A stretch of DNA of 49,960 nt from Gammaproteobacteria bacterium (GCA_031291255.1 JARLJN010000103.1:1-49960), one strand, 5' to 3'. Positions 26,098 through 34,867 are shown, counted from the stretch's first letter. Made by a program: numbers and translations. Notes: generated by a model not told the origin, from the sequence alone.

Positions 26098-26125
26098 TTG
26101 CAATACCGGTAAAGTCACGTATAAT
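26098..26125 (+). promoter_or_regulatory. Promoter of the rpsP-rimM-trmD-rplS operon
   Basis: TTGCAA (26098-26103) and TATAAT (26120-26125), 16 bases apart, lie about 60 bases before the rpsP start and just after the ffh terminator. A perfect -10 and strong context for a ribosomal protein operon. Confidence 0.65.
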
Positions 26126-26186
26126 TCGTGACCTTTGTTCCATCAAATTTTTTACAGTGATTAATTGCACGAGGAAGTAACCCAGA

Positions 26187-26453
26187 ATGGTAGTCATACG
26201 CTTATCACGCGGCGGCGCGAAAAAACGCCCTTTTTACACAATAGTTGTTAGTGACAAACGCAGTGCTCGCGACGGTCGTTGCATAGAGCGCATAGGATAC
26301 TTCAATCCTATCGCTGCAGGCAAAGAAGTTCGTCTGCATTTAGAGCATGATCGTGCACAGTACTGGCTTTCCCAAGGTGCGCAAGCTTCTGAACGCGTTC
26401 AAAAGCTAATTAAAACGTATCAAGAAACAGCTGCTACTGAAGCAACTGCTTAA
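26187..26453 (+). CDS. rpsP: 30S ribosomal protein S16
   Basis: 88 residues. The N-terminus [21 protein letters not shown] and '[14 protein letters not shown]' are signature S16 sequence. S16 is needed for 30S assembly. First gene of the conserved rpsP-rimM-trmD-rplS operon, 32 bases before rimM. The preceding TATAAT box drives it. The C-terminal tail ([12 protein letters not shown]) is a normal variable extension. Confidence 0.97.
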   Translation: MVVIRLSRGGAKKRPFYTIVVSDKRSARDGRCIERIGYFNPIAAGKEVRLHLEHDRAQYWLSQGAQASERVQKLIKTYQETAATEATA

Positions 26454-26485
26454 GACATTTATATCTGAAATAGGTTGAGAGCCTT

Positions 26486-26992
26486 ATGACTGCTGATTCT
26501 AACTATATTGTCGTAGGCAAAATTGGCTCAACCTATGGCATTAAAGGTTGGCTTAAAGTAATTTCATACACTTCCCCTGTGGCGGGCATTCTAGACTACA
26601 AGTTGTGGTATTTAGAAGACACTCTACACTGGAAACCCATTGAGATTTCTACGGGTCGAGAGCACGGCAAAGGAATAGTGGTTCACTTTGATGGTTATGA
26701 AACACCTGAAAAAGCACGACTATTAACGGGTAAAAAAATTGCGATAACCCGTGCACAGTTACCCAAGCTGACTCAGCAAGAGTATTACTGGGCAGATTTA
26801 GAAGGTCTCACCGTTATTAATGATACCGGCGAGGAATTAGGCAAAGTTATTTATCTGATGGAAACAGGCTCAAATGATGTGCTTGTTGTCAAAGGCGAAA
26901 AAGAAATTGCGATTCCTTACCTCCCTGGTGAAGTCATTCTAAGCATAGATTTAGAAAAACAAATCATGCAAGTTAAGTGGGACATGATTTAA
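26486..26992 (+). CDS. rimM: Ribosome maturation factor RimM
   Basis: 168 residues, with an N-terminal RimM domain ('VVGKIGSTYGIKGWLKV') and a C-terminal PRC-barrel ('YYWADLEGLTVINDTGEELGKV', 'VVKGEKEIAIPYLPGEVI'). It assists late assembly of the 30S head and binds S19. It lies between rpsP and trmD; its TAA is followed at once by the trmD GTG. Confidence 0.96.
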   Translation: MTADSNYIVVGKIGSTYGIKGWLKVISYTSPVAGILDYKLWYLEDTLHWKPIEISTGREHGKGIVVHFDGYETPEKARLLTGKKIAITRAQLPKLTQQEYYWADLEGLTVINDTGEELGKVIYLMETGSNDVLVVKGEKEIAIPYLPGEVILSIDLEKQIMQVKWDMI

Positions 26993-27736
26993 GTGTGGTT
27001 TGGTGTTGTTACACTACTCCCTGAAATGTTAGTAGCCCTGAACTACGGTATCACGGGCAGAGCAATAAAAGAACAATTGTTGAATGTTAGCTTGTGGAAT
27101 CCTCGTGATTTCACAGTAGATAAGCACCGAACGGTAGATGATAGACCTTATGGTGGCGGGCCTGGAATGATTATGATGGTACAGCCCCTGCGAGCAGCCA
27201 TACACGCTGCGAAACAGACTGCCCCTGGCAAACCCACAGTCATTCATTTGTCCCCTCAAGGAAGGCATCTCACTCAAGCTGGCGCAGAAGAAATATTAGC
27301 AAAAAAAAATGTGCTGTTAATAGCTGGGCGCTATGAGGGAATAGACCAGCGGCTTCTCGACACGGAAATCGATGAAGAATGGTCAGTCGGAGACTACATA
27401 CTTTCTGGCGGAGAATTAGCCGCTATGACTATGATAGATGTAGTGACACGCTTGATCCCAGGAGCATTAGGACATGAGGATTCTGCAGCTCAAGACTCTC
27501 TGAGTTCTGGACTATTGAAATATCCTCAATATACAAGACCAGAAAACTTGAATGAGACTTCTGTTCCTGACGTACTGATGAGCGGGAATCATAGCGCGAT
27601 TGAAAGATGGCGAATGAAAGAATCGCTAGGCAAAACATGGCTCAAACGGCCGGACCTTTTGCTCAAAAAGTCATTAGATAAATTCCAGCTTACATTGCTA
27701 ATGGAGTTTATTGAAGAACGAAATAAGAACGGCTAA
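26993..27736 (+). CDS. trmD: tRNA (guanine-N1-)-methyltransferase TrmD
   Basis: Methylates G37 of tRNAs with a G36 anticodon, using AdoMet; essential for reading-frame maintenance. 247 residues. The SPOUT knot motifs are visible: '[12 protein letters not shown]', '[14 protein letters not shown]', '[17 protein letters not shown]'. It starts with GTG at 26993, immediately after the rimM stop, and ends before the repeat at 27781 that separates it from rplS. Confidence 0.97.
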   Translation: MWFGVVTLLPEMLVALNYGITGRAIKEQLLNVSLWNPRDFTVDKHRTVDDRPYGGGPGMIMMVQPLRAAIHAAKQTAPGKPTVIHLSPQGRHLTQAGAEEILAKKNVLLIAGRYEGIDQRLLDTEIDEEWSVGDYILSGGELAAMTMIDVVTRLIPGALGHEDSAAQDSLSSGLLKYPQYTRPENLNETSVPDVLMSGNHSAIERWRMKESLGKTWLKRPDLLLKKSLDKFQLTLLMEFIEERNKNG

Positions 27737-27780
27737 AAGGAATGATATCCATACGCATCAAGCTAAGGATTTGTGCAACA

Positions 27781-27887
27781 TGTAGGGTGGGTTAGGTGCG
27801 CTTTTTGCACCGTAACCCACCAAATATAAATGGCTCGCAGTATTTTATTTGGTGGGTTACGGCAAAAAACGCCTAACCCACCCTACA
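27781..27887. repeat. Paired REP-like palindrome between trmD and rplS
   Basis: The arm TGTAGGGTGGGTTAGG... (27781-27826) and its inverted partner (27846-27887, ending CCTAACCCACCCTACA) match except near the centre of each arm. Each arm is also a small hairpin on its own (GGTGGGTTA...TAACCCACC). A T-rich stretch follows. It may attenuate or process the operon transcript between trmD and rplS. Related copies: 26038-26070 and a decayed one near 37645-37664. Confidence 0.85.
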
Positions 27888-27970
27888 TTTTTTCTTAGCT
27901 TGGCGCGTATGGACAATATCCCTTTAATTTAAAAAAATAGATTATTGACTAGATTTACTGAGGAAACAAA

Positions 27971-28393
27971 ATGGCTAACATCATCGAAATGCTAGACGCA
28001 GAACAAATGCAAGCGTCCAAAACTCTACCTGATTTCGGTCCGGGAGATACTATCGTCGTTCAAGTAAAAGTGAAAGAAGGCGAACGAGTTCGTGTTCAAT
28101 CATTTGAAGGTGTTGTTATTGCCAAGCGTAACCGTGGTCTTAACTCAGCATTCACCGTTCGCAAAATCTCTCATGGTGTAGGCGTTGAACGTGTATTTCA
28201 AACTTACAGCAGCATCATTGATGGCGTTGAAGTTAAACGACGCGGCGCTGTTAGACGTGCCAAATTGTATTACATGCGCAACCTGAGTGGTAAAGCTGCT
28301 CGTATTAAAGAAAAATTAAGCGTAAGCACTAAACCCGTTGTTGAAAAAGTTAAAAAAACAAAAGCTGCCAAACCGCAAGCTTCTGCAGAGTAA
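27971..28393 (+). CDS. rplS: 50S ribosomal protein L19
   Basis: 140 residues against the usual 115. The conserved core is clear: '[36 protein letters not shown]', then '[16 protein letters not shown]', and '[28 protein letters not shown]'. The extra 25 residues form a Lys/Ala-rich basic tail ([15 protein letters not shown]), seen in some relatives and probably contacting rRNA. A perfect terminator follows. L19 sits at the 30S-50S interface. Confidence 0.96.
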   Translation: MANIIEMLDAEQMQASKTLPDFGPGDTIVVQVKVKEGERVRVQSFEGVVIAKRNRGLNSAFTVRKISHGVGVERVFQTYSSIIDGVEVKRRGAVRRAKLYYMRNLSGKAARIKEKLSVSTKPVVEKVKKTKAAKPQASAE

Positions 28394-28404
28394 TTACGAT
28401 TGAT

Positions 28405-28433
28405 GCGGGGTGGCACAACCACCCCGCTTTCTT
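28405..28433 (+). terminator. Intrinsic terminator of the rpsP-rplS operon
   Basis: A perfect 9-base GC-rich stem, GCGGGGTGG (28405-28413) with CCACCCCGC (28419-28427), a 5-base loop, and a TTTCTTT tail. It begins 12 bases after the rplS stop. Confidence 0.92.
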
Positions 28434-28450
28434 TCATAATCGAATTATAG

Positions 28451-28592
28451 AATTCTTCCCAAACCGAGTATTTTGCTTTAATGCAAGGCGCATGATTGGA
28501 GAGGAACGGAGTTTATACCTACATAAATGAGCACCGAAGCCAGTCATGCAACGCGTCAGTAAAGTAAAAGACGAAGGTTTGGAAAGAAGTCT
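28451..28592. repeat. About 140-base imperfect palindrome upstream of ogt
   Basis: Nested inverted segments: outer ATTCTTCCCAAACC against GGTTTGGAAAGAAGT, middle GCATGATTGG (28490-28499) against CCAGTCATGC (28540-28549), and an inner part around TTTATACCTACATAAA. The unit lies between the rplS terminator and the ogt start, ending 6 bases before the ATG, so it forms the whole 5' region of ogt. Its size and nested design resemble the palindrome at 49537-49681; both contain GAGCACCG. Confidence 0.7.
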
Positions 28593-28598
28593 ATTAAC

Positions 28599-29096
28599 AT
28601 GTCCTCGTATATCATCCCCTCTCCCTTAGGTAATCTGTGCTTATTGATTGAGAGCAACACTTTAAAAAGCATACAATACGCACCCATAGACTCCCAACTA
28701 TCTCAAGTAATCGCACCCTACGCTCTTATTGTTCAACACGAATTAGAACAATACTTCTGTGATCCTAACCATGTTTTTTCTATACAACTTGAGCCTGAAG
28801 GCACCGCTTTTCAAAAAAAAGTTTGGCGTGCTCTTCAACAAATCCCCACATGCACTACTGTCAGCTACAAAGATATTTCAGAAAAATTAACCACCAGCCC
28901 AAGAGCTGTCGGCAATGCATGCCGAGCTAATCCTATCCCAATTATTATTCCATGCCATCGTGTTGTTGCAAAAAATACGCTAGGGGGTTATGTCGGTCAA
29001 ACAACAGGGGCAATGATAGATATTAAGAAATGGCTGTTAAATCATGAAGTGCCATGCCTCTCTAAGCATGGCACTCTTTTGACTTATTTTGATTGA
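28599..29096 (+). CDS. ogt: Methylated-DNA--protein-cysteine methyltransferase
   Basis: Removes O6-methylguanine lesions by suicide transfer to a cysteine. 165 residues. The acceptor Cys119 is in PIIIPCHRVV, the helix-turn-helix arginine region is 'SPRAVGNACRANP', and 'LGGYVGQT' follows the active site. The last 16 residues (after LLNH) are encoded by a terminator-like hairpin and have no family counterpart. The 3' end overlaps the convergent membrane-protein gene by 13 bases. The upstream region is the 28451-28592 palindrome. Confidence 0.93.
   Translation: MSSYIIPSPLGNLCLLIESNTLKSIQYAPIDSQLSQVIAPYALIVQHELEQYFCDPNHVFSIQLEPEGTAFQKKVWRALQQIPTCTTVSYKDISEKLTTSPRAVGNACRANPIPIIIPCHRVVAKNTLGGYVGQTTGAMIDIKKWLLNHEVPCLSKHGTLLTYFD
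29048..29080. terminator. Hairpin terminator inside the 3' coding end of ogt
   Basis: AGTGCCATGC (29048-29057) and GCATGGCACT (29066-29075) form a perfect 10-base stem with an 8-base loop, followed by CTTTTG. It lies wholly within the reading frame of ogt, whose stop is at 29094-29096. It may terminate both convergent transcripts. Confidence 0.75.
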
Positions 29097-29800
29097 ACAG
29101 TTAACGCCTGACGCGTAGTCACTAATTTTTTAAATACTTCACCGTAGCAAATAAGCAATAATGGAACACTCCAAATCAGGCCTATGCCTAGCGGTATCAT
29201 GCTAACAAACATAATGAGGAAACCTAAAATATATAATCCAAATAACCTAAAAACATTCCCTTCAGTTGCATGATAAGACGCCACTAACGAGTCCCATGGA
29301 CCCATCTCATTAATGAGCAAGAAACCTAACGCTAAGCATATGCGCAACATGAATGCGAGAAAAATCAACCCTCCAGCTATAAGAAATGGCAGACTAATAA
29401 TATGCCCGACAATCCCATCTAGCAGCCAAATGAGCGCGCCTATTACCGCAAAGAAGCACGCAAAAAGGATAACTTGCAGGATACAAAGACCTATAAACCG
29501 AAAGAACACACTGAATGTAAAAACTTTCTTTACCATCCCAATTTGAATAGGTAAACCTTGAGCGCGTTGCAACCCCATATAAGCTAGACCCAAGGTAGCA
29601 AATAGATTAATAACCATAATAATTAACTGTATCACCATAGATACAGCATTGTTTCCTATGACTCCACCCACGAACCCCAATACAATAACAAGTACCAAAA
29701 ATATCGCATACAAACCCCACATAGGGCCTTTAGATCCTTTTACTTTATCCCAGGCTAATCCCAGAGTTTCTGAAATAGGTAATAAATTATCATCCGTCAT
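29084..29800 (-). CDS. Integral membrane protein, paralogue of the next gene
   Basis: 238 residues with about six hydrophobic segments. 'LPISETLGLAWDKVKGSKGPMWGLYAI' at the start and 'FRLFGLYILGFLIMFVSMIPLGIGLIWSVPLLLICYGEVFKKLV' at the end closely match the neighbouring protein of the same length. The pattern resembles YciC/DUF975-like proteins of unknown function; the assignment is uncertain. It lies 1 base downstream of its paralogue, in an operon, and converges on ogt. Confidence 0.75.
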   Translation of the reverse strand: MTDDNLLPISETLGLAWDKVKGSKGPMWGLYAIFLVLVIVLGFVGGVIGNNAVSMVIQLIIMVINLFATLGLAYMGLQRAQGLPIQIGMVKKVFTFSVFFRFIGLCILQVILFACFFAVIGALIWLLDGIVGHIISLPFLIAGGLIFLAFMLRICLALGFLLINEMGPWDSLVASYHATEGNVFRLFGLYILGFLIMFVSMIPLGIGLIWSVPLLLICYGEVFKKLVTTRQALTVQSK

Positions 29801-29801
29801 A

Positions 29802-30518
29802 CTAGTTATCCTTTACTGGTGAGGGAATGGGAGCACGATCAACCACTAACTTTTTATAAACTTCTCCAAAGCAAACTTGGATATAAGGCACGAACCAAAT
29901 TAAACCTATTCCTAATGGTATGATGCTTGCAATATAGAGAAGCAAATTCAATAAAGTTAATCCCATTAGACTTACAACATTAAATTGAGTTGCTTTTAAC
30001 GATGCCTGCAATGCAGCAATGGGATTCATATCATTCATGAGAACAAAATCTACAATCAGATACATTCGCATGAGTACATAAAAAACCACGATGACAGCAA
30101 GGAAAATTATCAACGTAGCCATGAAGTGACTCTGACCGACGAACATAATTAGCACTACAGACAGTCCGATGATAATACCAGGGATCACTGTTTTTATAAG
30201 ATAAGCACCCACCAAATAGGCAAACATCTTAGGTTGCAGTAAATAACTCGTCACAGCTAAATTAACGGGACGACCTAGGGCACGTAGAATACCCATATAA
30301 AGAAGTACCCACATCATCGCACATCCTAAGAGTTGCGTAAGAATCCCTCCAAGAGCATGTAGAGCTCCATGAATCTGATTATTTACAGCAACCAGGATTA
30401 TTAATGCAATATAGGCAAGGATAAGAAAACCCCATACAACGCCCTTAAAACCATTTACTTTAGCCCAGGCTTCTTTGACCGTGTCCATTACAGGTAAAAT
30501 GTAATCATTATCCGCCAT
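29802..30518 (-). CDS. Integral membrane protein, paralogue of the previous gene
   Basis: 238 residues from ATG 30518 (MADNDYILPVMD), chosen because GGGGTG lies 5 bases upstream and because the product then equals its neighbour in length and N-terminus ('VKEAWAKVNGFKGVVWG'). An in-frame ATG at 30575 would add 19 unrelated residues. Six hydrophobic segments; the ending 'LLYIASIIPLGIGLIWFVPYIQVCFGEVYKKLV' is nearly shared. A tandem duplication followed by divergence. Function unknown. Confidence 0.75.
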   Translation of the reverse strand: MADNDYILPVMDTVKEAWAKVNGFKGVVWGFLILAYIALIILVAVNNQIHGALHALGGILTQLLGCAMMWVLLYMGILRALGRPVNLAVTSYLLQPKMFAYLVGAYLIKTVIPGIIIGLSVVLIMFVGQSHFMATLIIFLAVIVVFYVLMRMYLIVDFVLMNDMNPIAALQASLKATQFNVVSLMGLTLLNLLLYIASIIPLGIGLIWFVPYIQVCFGEVYKKLVVDRAPIPSPVKDN

Positions 30519-30612
30519 GAAGCACCCCATATGTATAAGTAAACCCACACAACCCCAATCTTTACAGTAAAACAATTGCTCAACTTTGTATATTAGGGAC
30601 TATCCCTAAAAC

Positions 30613-30654
30613 TGGCGGTAAGGTACGTAAGCTGGGTCGGTGAGCCCACCGCCA
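30613..30654. mobile_element. Possible left-end hairpin of the IS605-type element
   Basis: TGGCGGT (30613-30619) pairs with ACCGCCA (30648-30654) around an inner GCTGGG...CCCA region. It stands about 80 bases beyond the 3' end of the decayed tnpA, where IS200/IS605 elements carry their subterminal left-end hairpin. The exact boundary was not determined. Confidence 0.35.
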
Positions 30655-30730
30655 TCTTTTCTATAGCTTAAAAGCATTTAGGTTATACAACTTGATTGTA
30701 TGCGATGAGTTCATTACCACAGAAGGATTC

Positions 30731-31155
30731 CTACGGCGCCTTAAAGTAAAACTTTAAAGTCACTTCGATGGGTTTAATAATTTCGATAGGCGCACCACCG
30801 CAGCTTCACGAAAAATAACTTGACGTCCATAAAGAGCCGCCCCATAATTTTTTTAGTATTTTCGGAAAGTTGTGTGCCGAATCATTCGGCTCGAAACACC
30901 TTTTAGTGCATTTACTAAAACAGAAATAGAAAGCTAGGGTGGATAATTTGCCAGTAAATGTACGTGATCATCTTCACCATTTATCTCAACTAACTCTGCT
31001 TCAAATTTGTGACATGTGTTGGTAAAAATAGTTTTGTGCGCATCAATGGATTCTTTTATAAATATATTACGTTTATATTTTGTCACGAAGATCGGATTTA
31101 CATGCATGCTAAAAATAAAATGTTTTCCGTGTGCTATTTCATTGTTATGAACCAT
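30731..31155 (-). pseudogene. tnpA: IS200/IS605-type tnpA (Y1 transposase), decayed
   Basis: From ATG 31155 the frame reads MVHNNEIAHGKHFIFSMHVN, 'IFVTKYKRNIF', 'CHKFEAELVEINGEDDHVHLLANYPP', matching the Y1-HUH nuclease with its His-x-His (HVH). It then meets TAG where the family has Lys ('YPPKLSISVLVNALKGVSS...'). The frame continues with recognisable sequence, meets TAA, shifts frame ('LWGGSLWTSSYF'), meets TGA, and resumes as 'SCGGAPIEIIK' before a final TAG at 30731. At least three stops and one frameshift: no functional transposase can be made. It is divergent from tnpB. Confidence 0.88.
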
Positions 31156-31176
31156 AGAACACAATATAATTCACCA

Positions 31177-32391
31177 ATGAATCGACTTCAAGCATATAAA
31201 TTTAGAATAGAACCTAATGGCGAACAATGTCGTGCTATGCGTCAATTCGCGGGTAATGCCCGTAAAGTTTGGAATTTAGCATTAACGCAACAAAAAATAA
31301 ATTATGAGTCTGGTGAAAAATTTGTAAATAGTTTTGGAATGAATACTTGGCTACAAGTGTGGAAAAAAGAATATTTATTTTTATCTAAATCCCCTTATCA
31401 TACTTTACAACAAGTCACGAAAGATTTAGAGCGCGCATATAAAAACTTTTTCGAAAAACGAGCTGATTATCCAGTGATAAAGAAAAAGGGAAAAGCTATC
31501 GATAGTTTTCGTTTTCCTGATAGCAAGCAATTTATTGTTGATCAAGTCAATCATAGAATAAAACTTCCTAAGCTTGGTTGGATAAAATATCGCAATAGCC
31601 GTGAAATCTTGGGAGCACCTAAAAATATAACGCTTACGCAAAAATTAGGTCATTGGTATGTCAGCATACAAACCGAACGAGTCGTTGAATTACAACTTCA
31701 TCTTTCCATCAAAGATGTCGGTATTGACGTGGGCATAGATGTATTTGCAGCGACATCTAGTGGGGAAATAATTGCACCTATCAATAGTTTTAAGTCGCAC
31801 CAAAAAAGACTCGCTAAATATCAACGTCGAATGAGTCATAAAACAAGTTTCAGTAGCAATTGGAAAAAAGTAAAATATAAAGTTCAAAAAATTCAAATGA
31901 AGATCGCTTATGTTAGAAATGATTTTCTTCACAATATCTCAACCGACATCAGCAAAAACCACGCGATGATTGTTGTTGAAGATCTGAAAGTCGGTAACAT
32001 GAGCAAAAGTGCGACCGGAACACTTGCAGTCCCAGGGGAAAAAGTTAAACAGAAAAAAGGCTTAAACCGTTCTATCTTGGATCAAGGCTGGGGTGAGTTT
32101 CGAAGACATTTAGAATACAAACAAGCATGGAGCAATGGATTGTTTGTTACTGTTAACCCAAGAAATACGAGTAGAACCTGTTTCTGCTGCGGGTTTGTAT
32201 CTGCTGAGAATCGAAAGACGCAAGCAAGATTTGAATGCATCGAATGTGGTTACACGGCAAATGCCGATGTTAATGCAGCTCGTAATATTTTAGCGGCAGG
32301 GCATGCCGTTTTAGCCTGTGGAGATCCGGTGCAATCAGGCCGGTCGAGGAAGCAGGAACCCACTGAAGTGATTATGCATGTTAATGCATAA
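31177..32391 (+). CDS. tnpB: TnpB RNA-guided nuclease (IS605-type), apparently intact
   Basis: 404 residues from ATG 31177 ([17 protein letters not shown]), chosen by family N-terminus; an in-frame ATG at 31147 is possible. The RuvC triad is present: Asp184 ([11 protein letters not shown]), Glu268 (VVEDLKV) and Asp364 ([11 protein letters not shown]). A CxxC...CxxC zinc ribbon (CFCCGFV, CIECGYT) lies before the last Asp. The N-terminal wedge/REC region has '[16 protein letters not shown]' and '[21 protein letters not shown]'. TnpB cuts DNA guided by an omega RNA from its own 3' end. Its partner tnpA is dead, so tnpB survives as a stand-alone nuclease. Confidence 0.93.
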   Translation: MNRLQAYKFRIEPNGEQCRAMRQFAGNARKVWNLALTQQKINYESGEKFVNSFGMNTWLQVWKKEYLFLSKSPYHTLQQVTKDLERAYKNFFEKRADYPVIKKKGKAIDSFRFPDSKQFIVDQVNHRIKLPKLGWIKYRNSREILGAPKNITLTQKLGHWYVSIQTERVVELQLHLSIKDVGIDVGIDVFAATSSGEIIAPINSFKSHQKRLAKYQRRMSHKTSFSSNWKKVKYKVQKIQMKIAYVRNDFLHNISTDISKNHAMIVVEDLKVGNMSKSATGTLAVPGEKVKQKKGLNRSILDQGWGEFRRHLEYKQAWSNGLFVTVNPRNTSRTCFCCGFVSAENRKTQARFECIECGYTANADVNAARNILAAGHAVLACGDPVQSGRSRKQEPTEVIMHVNA

Positions 32392-32401
32392 CGCAGTAAG
32401 A

Positions 32402-32435
32402 ATCCTCGTTCATTTATGGGCGGGGAGGATGTCAA
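32402..32435 (+). ncRNA. Right-end hairpin and probable 3' scaffold of a TnpB omega RNA
   Basis: ATCCTC (32402-32407) pairs with GAGGAT (32425-32430), followed by GTCAA, the usual way right ends of IS605-type elements finish. The omega RNA would extend from within the 3' part of tnpB to here, and its guide would start at about 32436 (TTATCCATTCCCTATAC). RNA ends cannot be set from sequence. Confidence 0.45.
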
Positions 32436-32496
32436 TTATCCATTCCCTATACTCTCAAATAGTGCTAAATAACCCGATAAGGGACTTATTGTCATT

Positions 32497-32973
32497 ATGA
32501 ATAATCTCATTATTCGCCCTGCTCGTAGTGACGACCTGGATAATTTAGTACAACTTGAGAAAAACTGCTTCGACACTGACCTCATGTCACGTAAAAGTTT
32601 TCAGCGTTTACTCAAAGTCTCATCCGCACTTATCTTAGTTGTTCAAAAGGACGATGTCATAATAGGCTCTGCCACATTATTTTTTCGTAAAAAATCAGAC
32701 ACTGCACGTATATACTCATTCGCTATTGAGCACACTTATCGCAAACAAGGTTTAGCGTCACAGCTCAATAAGGCTATAGAAAAATACGTGAGAGAACGTG
32801 AGTGTATGACTATTGTGTTAGAAGTAAGACTCGATAATATAGCAGCTATCAAATTTTATTTAAAACAAGGCTATGTTATTAACGGAAGATACATTAAGTT
32901 TTATGAAGATGACGCTGATGCTTTAAGAATGGAAAAAATTATTTATGCAAAGAGAAAAAGATATATCTCATAA
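32497..32973 (+). CDS. GNAT-family N-acetyltransferase (RimI-like)
   Basis: 158 residues. Opens with 'IIRPARSDDLDNLVQLEKNCF', as in RimI-like enzymes. The acetyl-CoA loop is 'RKQGLASQLN' (the R/Q-x-x-G-x-A/G motif), followed by 'LEVRLDNIAAIKFYLKQGYVINGRYIKFYEDD'. Acetylates an amine, perhaps of a peptide or protein. Its 3' end overlaps the CinA-like gene by 29 bases, so the two are coupled; the ATP-grasp ligase downstream belongs to a family often found with GNATs. Confidence 0.88.
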   Translation: MNNLIIRPARSDDLDNLVQLEKNCFDTDLMSRKSFQRLLKVSSALILVVQKDDVIIGSATLFFRKKSDTARIYSFAIEHTYRKQGLASQLNKAIEKYVRERECMTIVLEVRLDNIAAIKFYLKQGYVINGRYIKFYEDDADALRMEKIIYAKRKRYIS

Positions 32974-34054
32974 AATAGCAATACTCGCTACTGGCGATGA
33001 AGTGTGTGCGGGCGATATCGTAAATACAAATTCTCAAGAAATAGCACTGCGTTTAACGACTCTGGGCATGCATGTACGCATGCACATGGCTGCGCCTGAC
33101 TCCGTTAATGAAATTGAAAGAGCGATACAATCTTTAATAAGTACACACGATGCTCTAATCATTACAGGTGGACTAGGCCCTACTTCTGATGATTTAACAC
33201 GTTATGCTTTAGCTAAAGCAATCAATCGTCCACTGCATTTTGATAATGCTACTTGGGAAGCCATTTGTGCCCGTCTTAAGCGTTTTGGTTACGCCACCCC
33301 ACCAGAATCCAACAAACAACAAGCCATGTTTCCCGAAGGTGCAACTATCTTCCCCAATCCAAATGGAACAGCTGCGGGTTGCATGATACAACAAGACAAT
33401 TTACACATTTATATGCTTCCAGGACCACCCAGTGAATGCTTACCCATGCTAGAAAATAGCGTGATAGATTCTTTAAAATCTGCAGGTTTTCAATATGTAG
33501 AATTTCACAAAAAGTGGTTACTCTTTGGAGCAAGTGAAGGAAAAATTGCAGAAGAACTCGATAGCTTAACCAAAAATTACAATTGCAAAACAGGTTATCG
33601 CTTATGCTATCCCTATCTCGAATTTAAAATTTATAGCAAAGATGAAACTGAATTCCAAAAAACCATTAAAGCCATAGAACCTACTTTACGTCCTTACATG
33701 ATAGATAACGGACAACAATCTGCATCAGAATTATTAAAAGAAAAACTGAGCACACACCATTATTTTCTACGCATACAAGATAATGCAACAGGTGGATTGT
33801 TAGAGGCTACACTCAAAACACCCAATACAATTTCTTCTATTTCATTTTCTGATGCATCACAACCAGACTCACTTAATATTGAAATTAATGGATTAAAAGA
33901 ATTTTGGGAAAATAAAAAAGAGTGTGCTCACTCTCAAATAGACATTATTTTTAACGAAAACCCTGCGATAAAAAAAGAGTTTCCATTTCGCGGTTCTAGC
34001 ATTAAATATTATGCCGTAGAATTTATTTGTCAGCAGATTCTGCTGCAACTATAA
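32945..34054 (+). CDS. CinA-like protein: MoCF-binding domain with degenerate CinA C-terminal domain
   Basis: 369 residues. The N-terminal COG1058/MoCF domain is clear: 'IAILATGDEVCAGDIVNTNSQEIALRL', 'DALIITGGLGPTSDDLTR', 'GTAAGCMIQQDNLHIYMLPGPPSE'. This domain in CinA hydrolyses ADP-ribose or NAD breakdown products. The C-terminal part (from 'SASELLKEKL') aligns with the NMN deamidase domain, but the A-E-S-x-T-G-G motif reads DNATGG, so deamidase activity is doubtful. About 45 residues shorter than usual CinA. It begins inside the GNAT gene and overlaps the convergent RMD1 gene by 6 bases. Confidence 0.82.
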   Translation: MQREKDISHKIAILATGDEVCAGDIVNTNSQEIALRLTTLGMHVRMHMAAPDSVNEIERAIQSLISTHDALIITGGLGPTSDDLTRYALAKAINRPLHFDNATWEAICARLKRFGYATPPESNKQQAMFPEGATIFPNPNGTAAGCMIQQDNLHIYMLPGPPSECLPMLENSVIDSLKSAGFQYVEFHKKWLLFGASEGKIAEELDSLTKNYNCKTGYRLCYPYLEFKIYSKDETEFQKTIKAIEPTLRPYMIDNGQQSASELLKEKLSTHHYFLRIQDNATGGLLEATLKTPNTISSISFSDASQPDSLNIEINGLKEFWENKKECAHSQIDIIFNENPAIKKEFPFRGSSIKYYAVEFICQQILLQL

Positions 34055-34867
34055 AAAATTCACCATACTAATGGCGATCTCAATTAAAATTAATAAAATA
34101 ATGATCCATTCTAAAAAAGCTGAGTGCCTGTGTTGTACTTGGCTGTTAAAAATATTTAATAAATCTTGAAGCACATCCAGTTTTTGATTGAGCGCTGCCA
34201 CACGACTCGGAATATCTAAAAAATTCTTAGTCATCATATAAAAAGATTCTAGATTTTGATTACGCCAAAAATATTCTGGCGTATCGAGATATTCACTATT
34301 CAAATTAATTGAGCTGCGTGCAATAAAAATTTCACCCATGTGTTTCAAGATGACTCGTCTAGATAATGAAATAACACCTTGGGTTGCAATTTGTTCTGGC
34401 AGATTCGCATTACGTTTGATTGCAGTTTTAATTGCATCTTCAAACGTTTCTAACTTGACCGATTGTGCTAAGCCATACGAAATAGCCAATTTAATTTGCG
34501 CATTATCCACATCAAGAGTAATCACATCTAATTTAAATCGTTCGTGAGACTCTATGGAGACCTCATCGCCAAAACAAAAACAAAAATGATCTACTTCAAC
34601 CGATTTGCGAGGATTAATAGCAAAGTCATGCGCTCTTTGCAGCCATTGTTGTTCCTGAGGTTTTTTTAAGCCCCAACAGACAAAGCTTCCATGGCTAAAA
34701 AAGAAAATATCAATGGGTGTGTCTATGCTGGAAATATGCAACACATCGCGAGTTAAGCGCGTTATATAACCTTTTCGCTTGAATGAATGCGACAAACCAG
34801 TCAGGTCATAACTGTCTGCGGTGCAAAAAGCCACGCAACGCATGAAATTTTTTTTGGTATTATTCAT
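34049..34867 (-). CDS. RMD1/YagE-family (DUF155) protein
   Basis: 272 residues. DUF155 marks: 'DIFFFSHGSFVCWGL', 'ISYGLAQSVKLETFED', 'RNANLPEQIATQGVISLSRR' and 'TPEYFWRNQNLESFYMMTKNFLDIPSRVAALNQKLDVLQDLL'. It ends in a single C-terminal membrane helix (EWIIILLILIEIAISMV), so it is tail-anchored. The yeast homologues Rmd1/Rmd8 and Rmnd1 act in mitochondria or sporulation; the bacterial role is unknown. A start at codon 9 (MRCVAF) is also possible. Confidence 0.85.
   Translation of the reverse strand: MNNTKKNFMRCVAFCTADSYDLTGLSHSFKRKGYITRLTRDVLHISSIDTPIDIFFFSHGSFVCWGLKKPQEQQWLQRAHDFAINPRKSVEVDHFCFCFGDEVSIESHERFKLDVITLDVDNAQIKLAISYGLAQSVKLETFEDAIKTAIKRNANLPEQIATQGVISLSRRVILKHMGEIFIARSSINLNSEYLDTPEYFWRNQNLESFYMMTKNFLDIPSRVAALNQKLDVLQDLLNIFNSQVQHRHSAFLEWIIILLILIEIAISMVNFL

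Noticed and set aside
31009..31176. N-terminal extension of tnpB
   Set aside because: It overlaps the antisense tnpA reading frame and does not match TnpB N-termini; the family start is at 31177.
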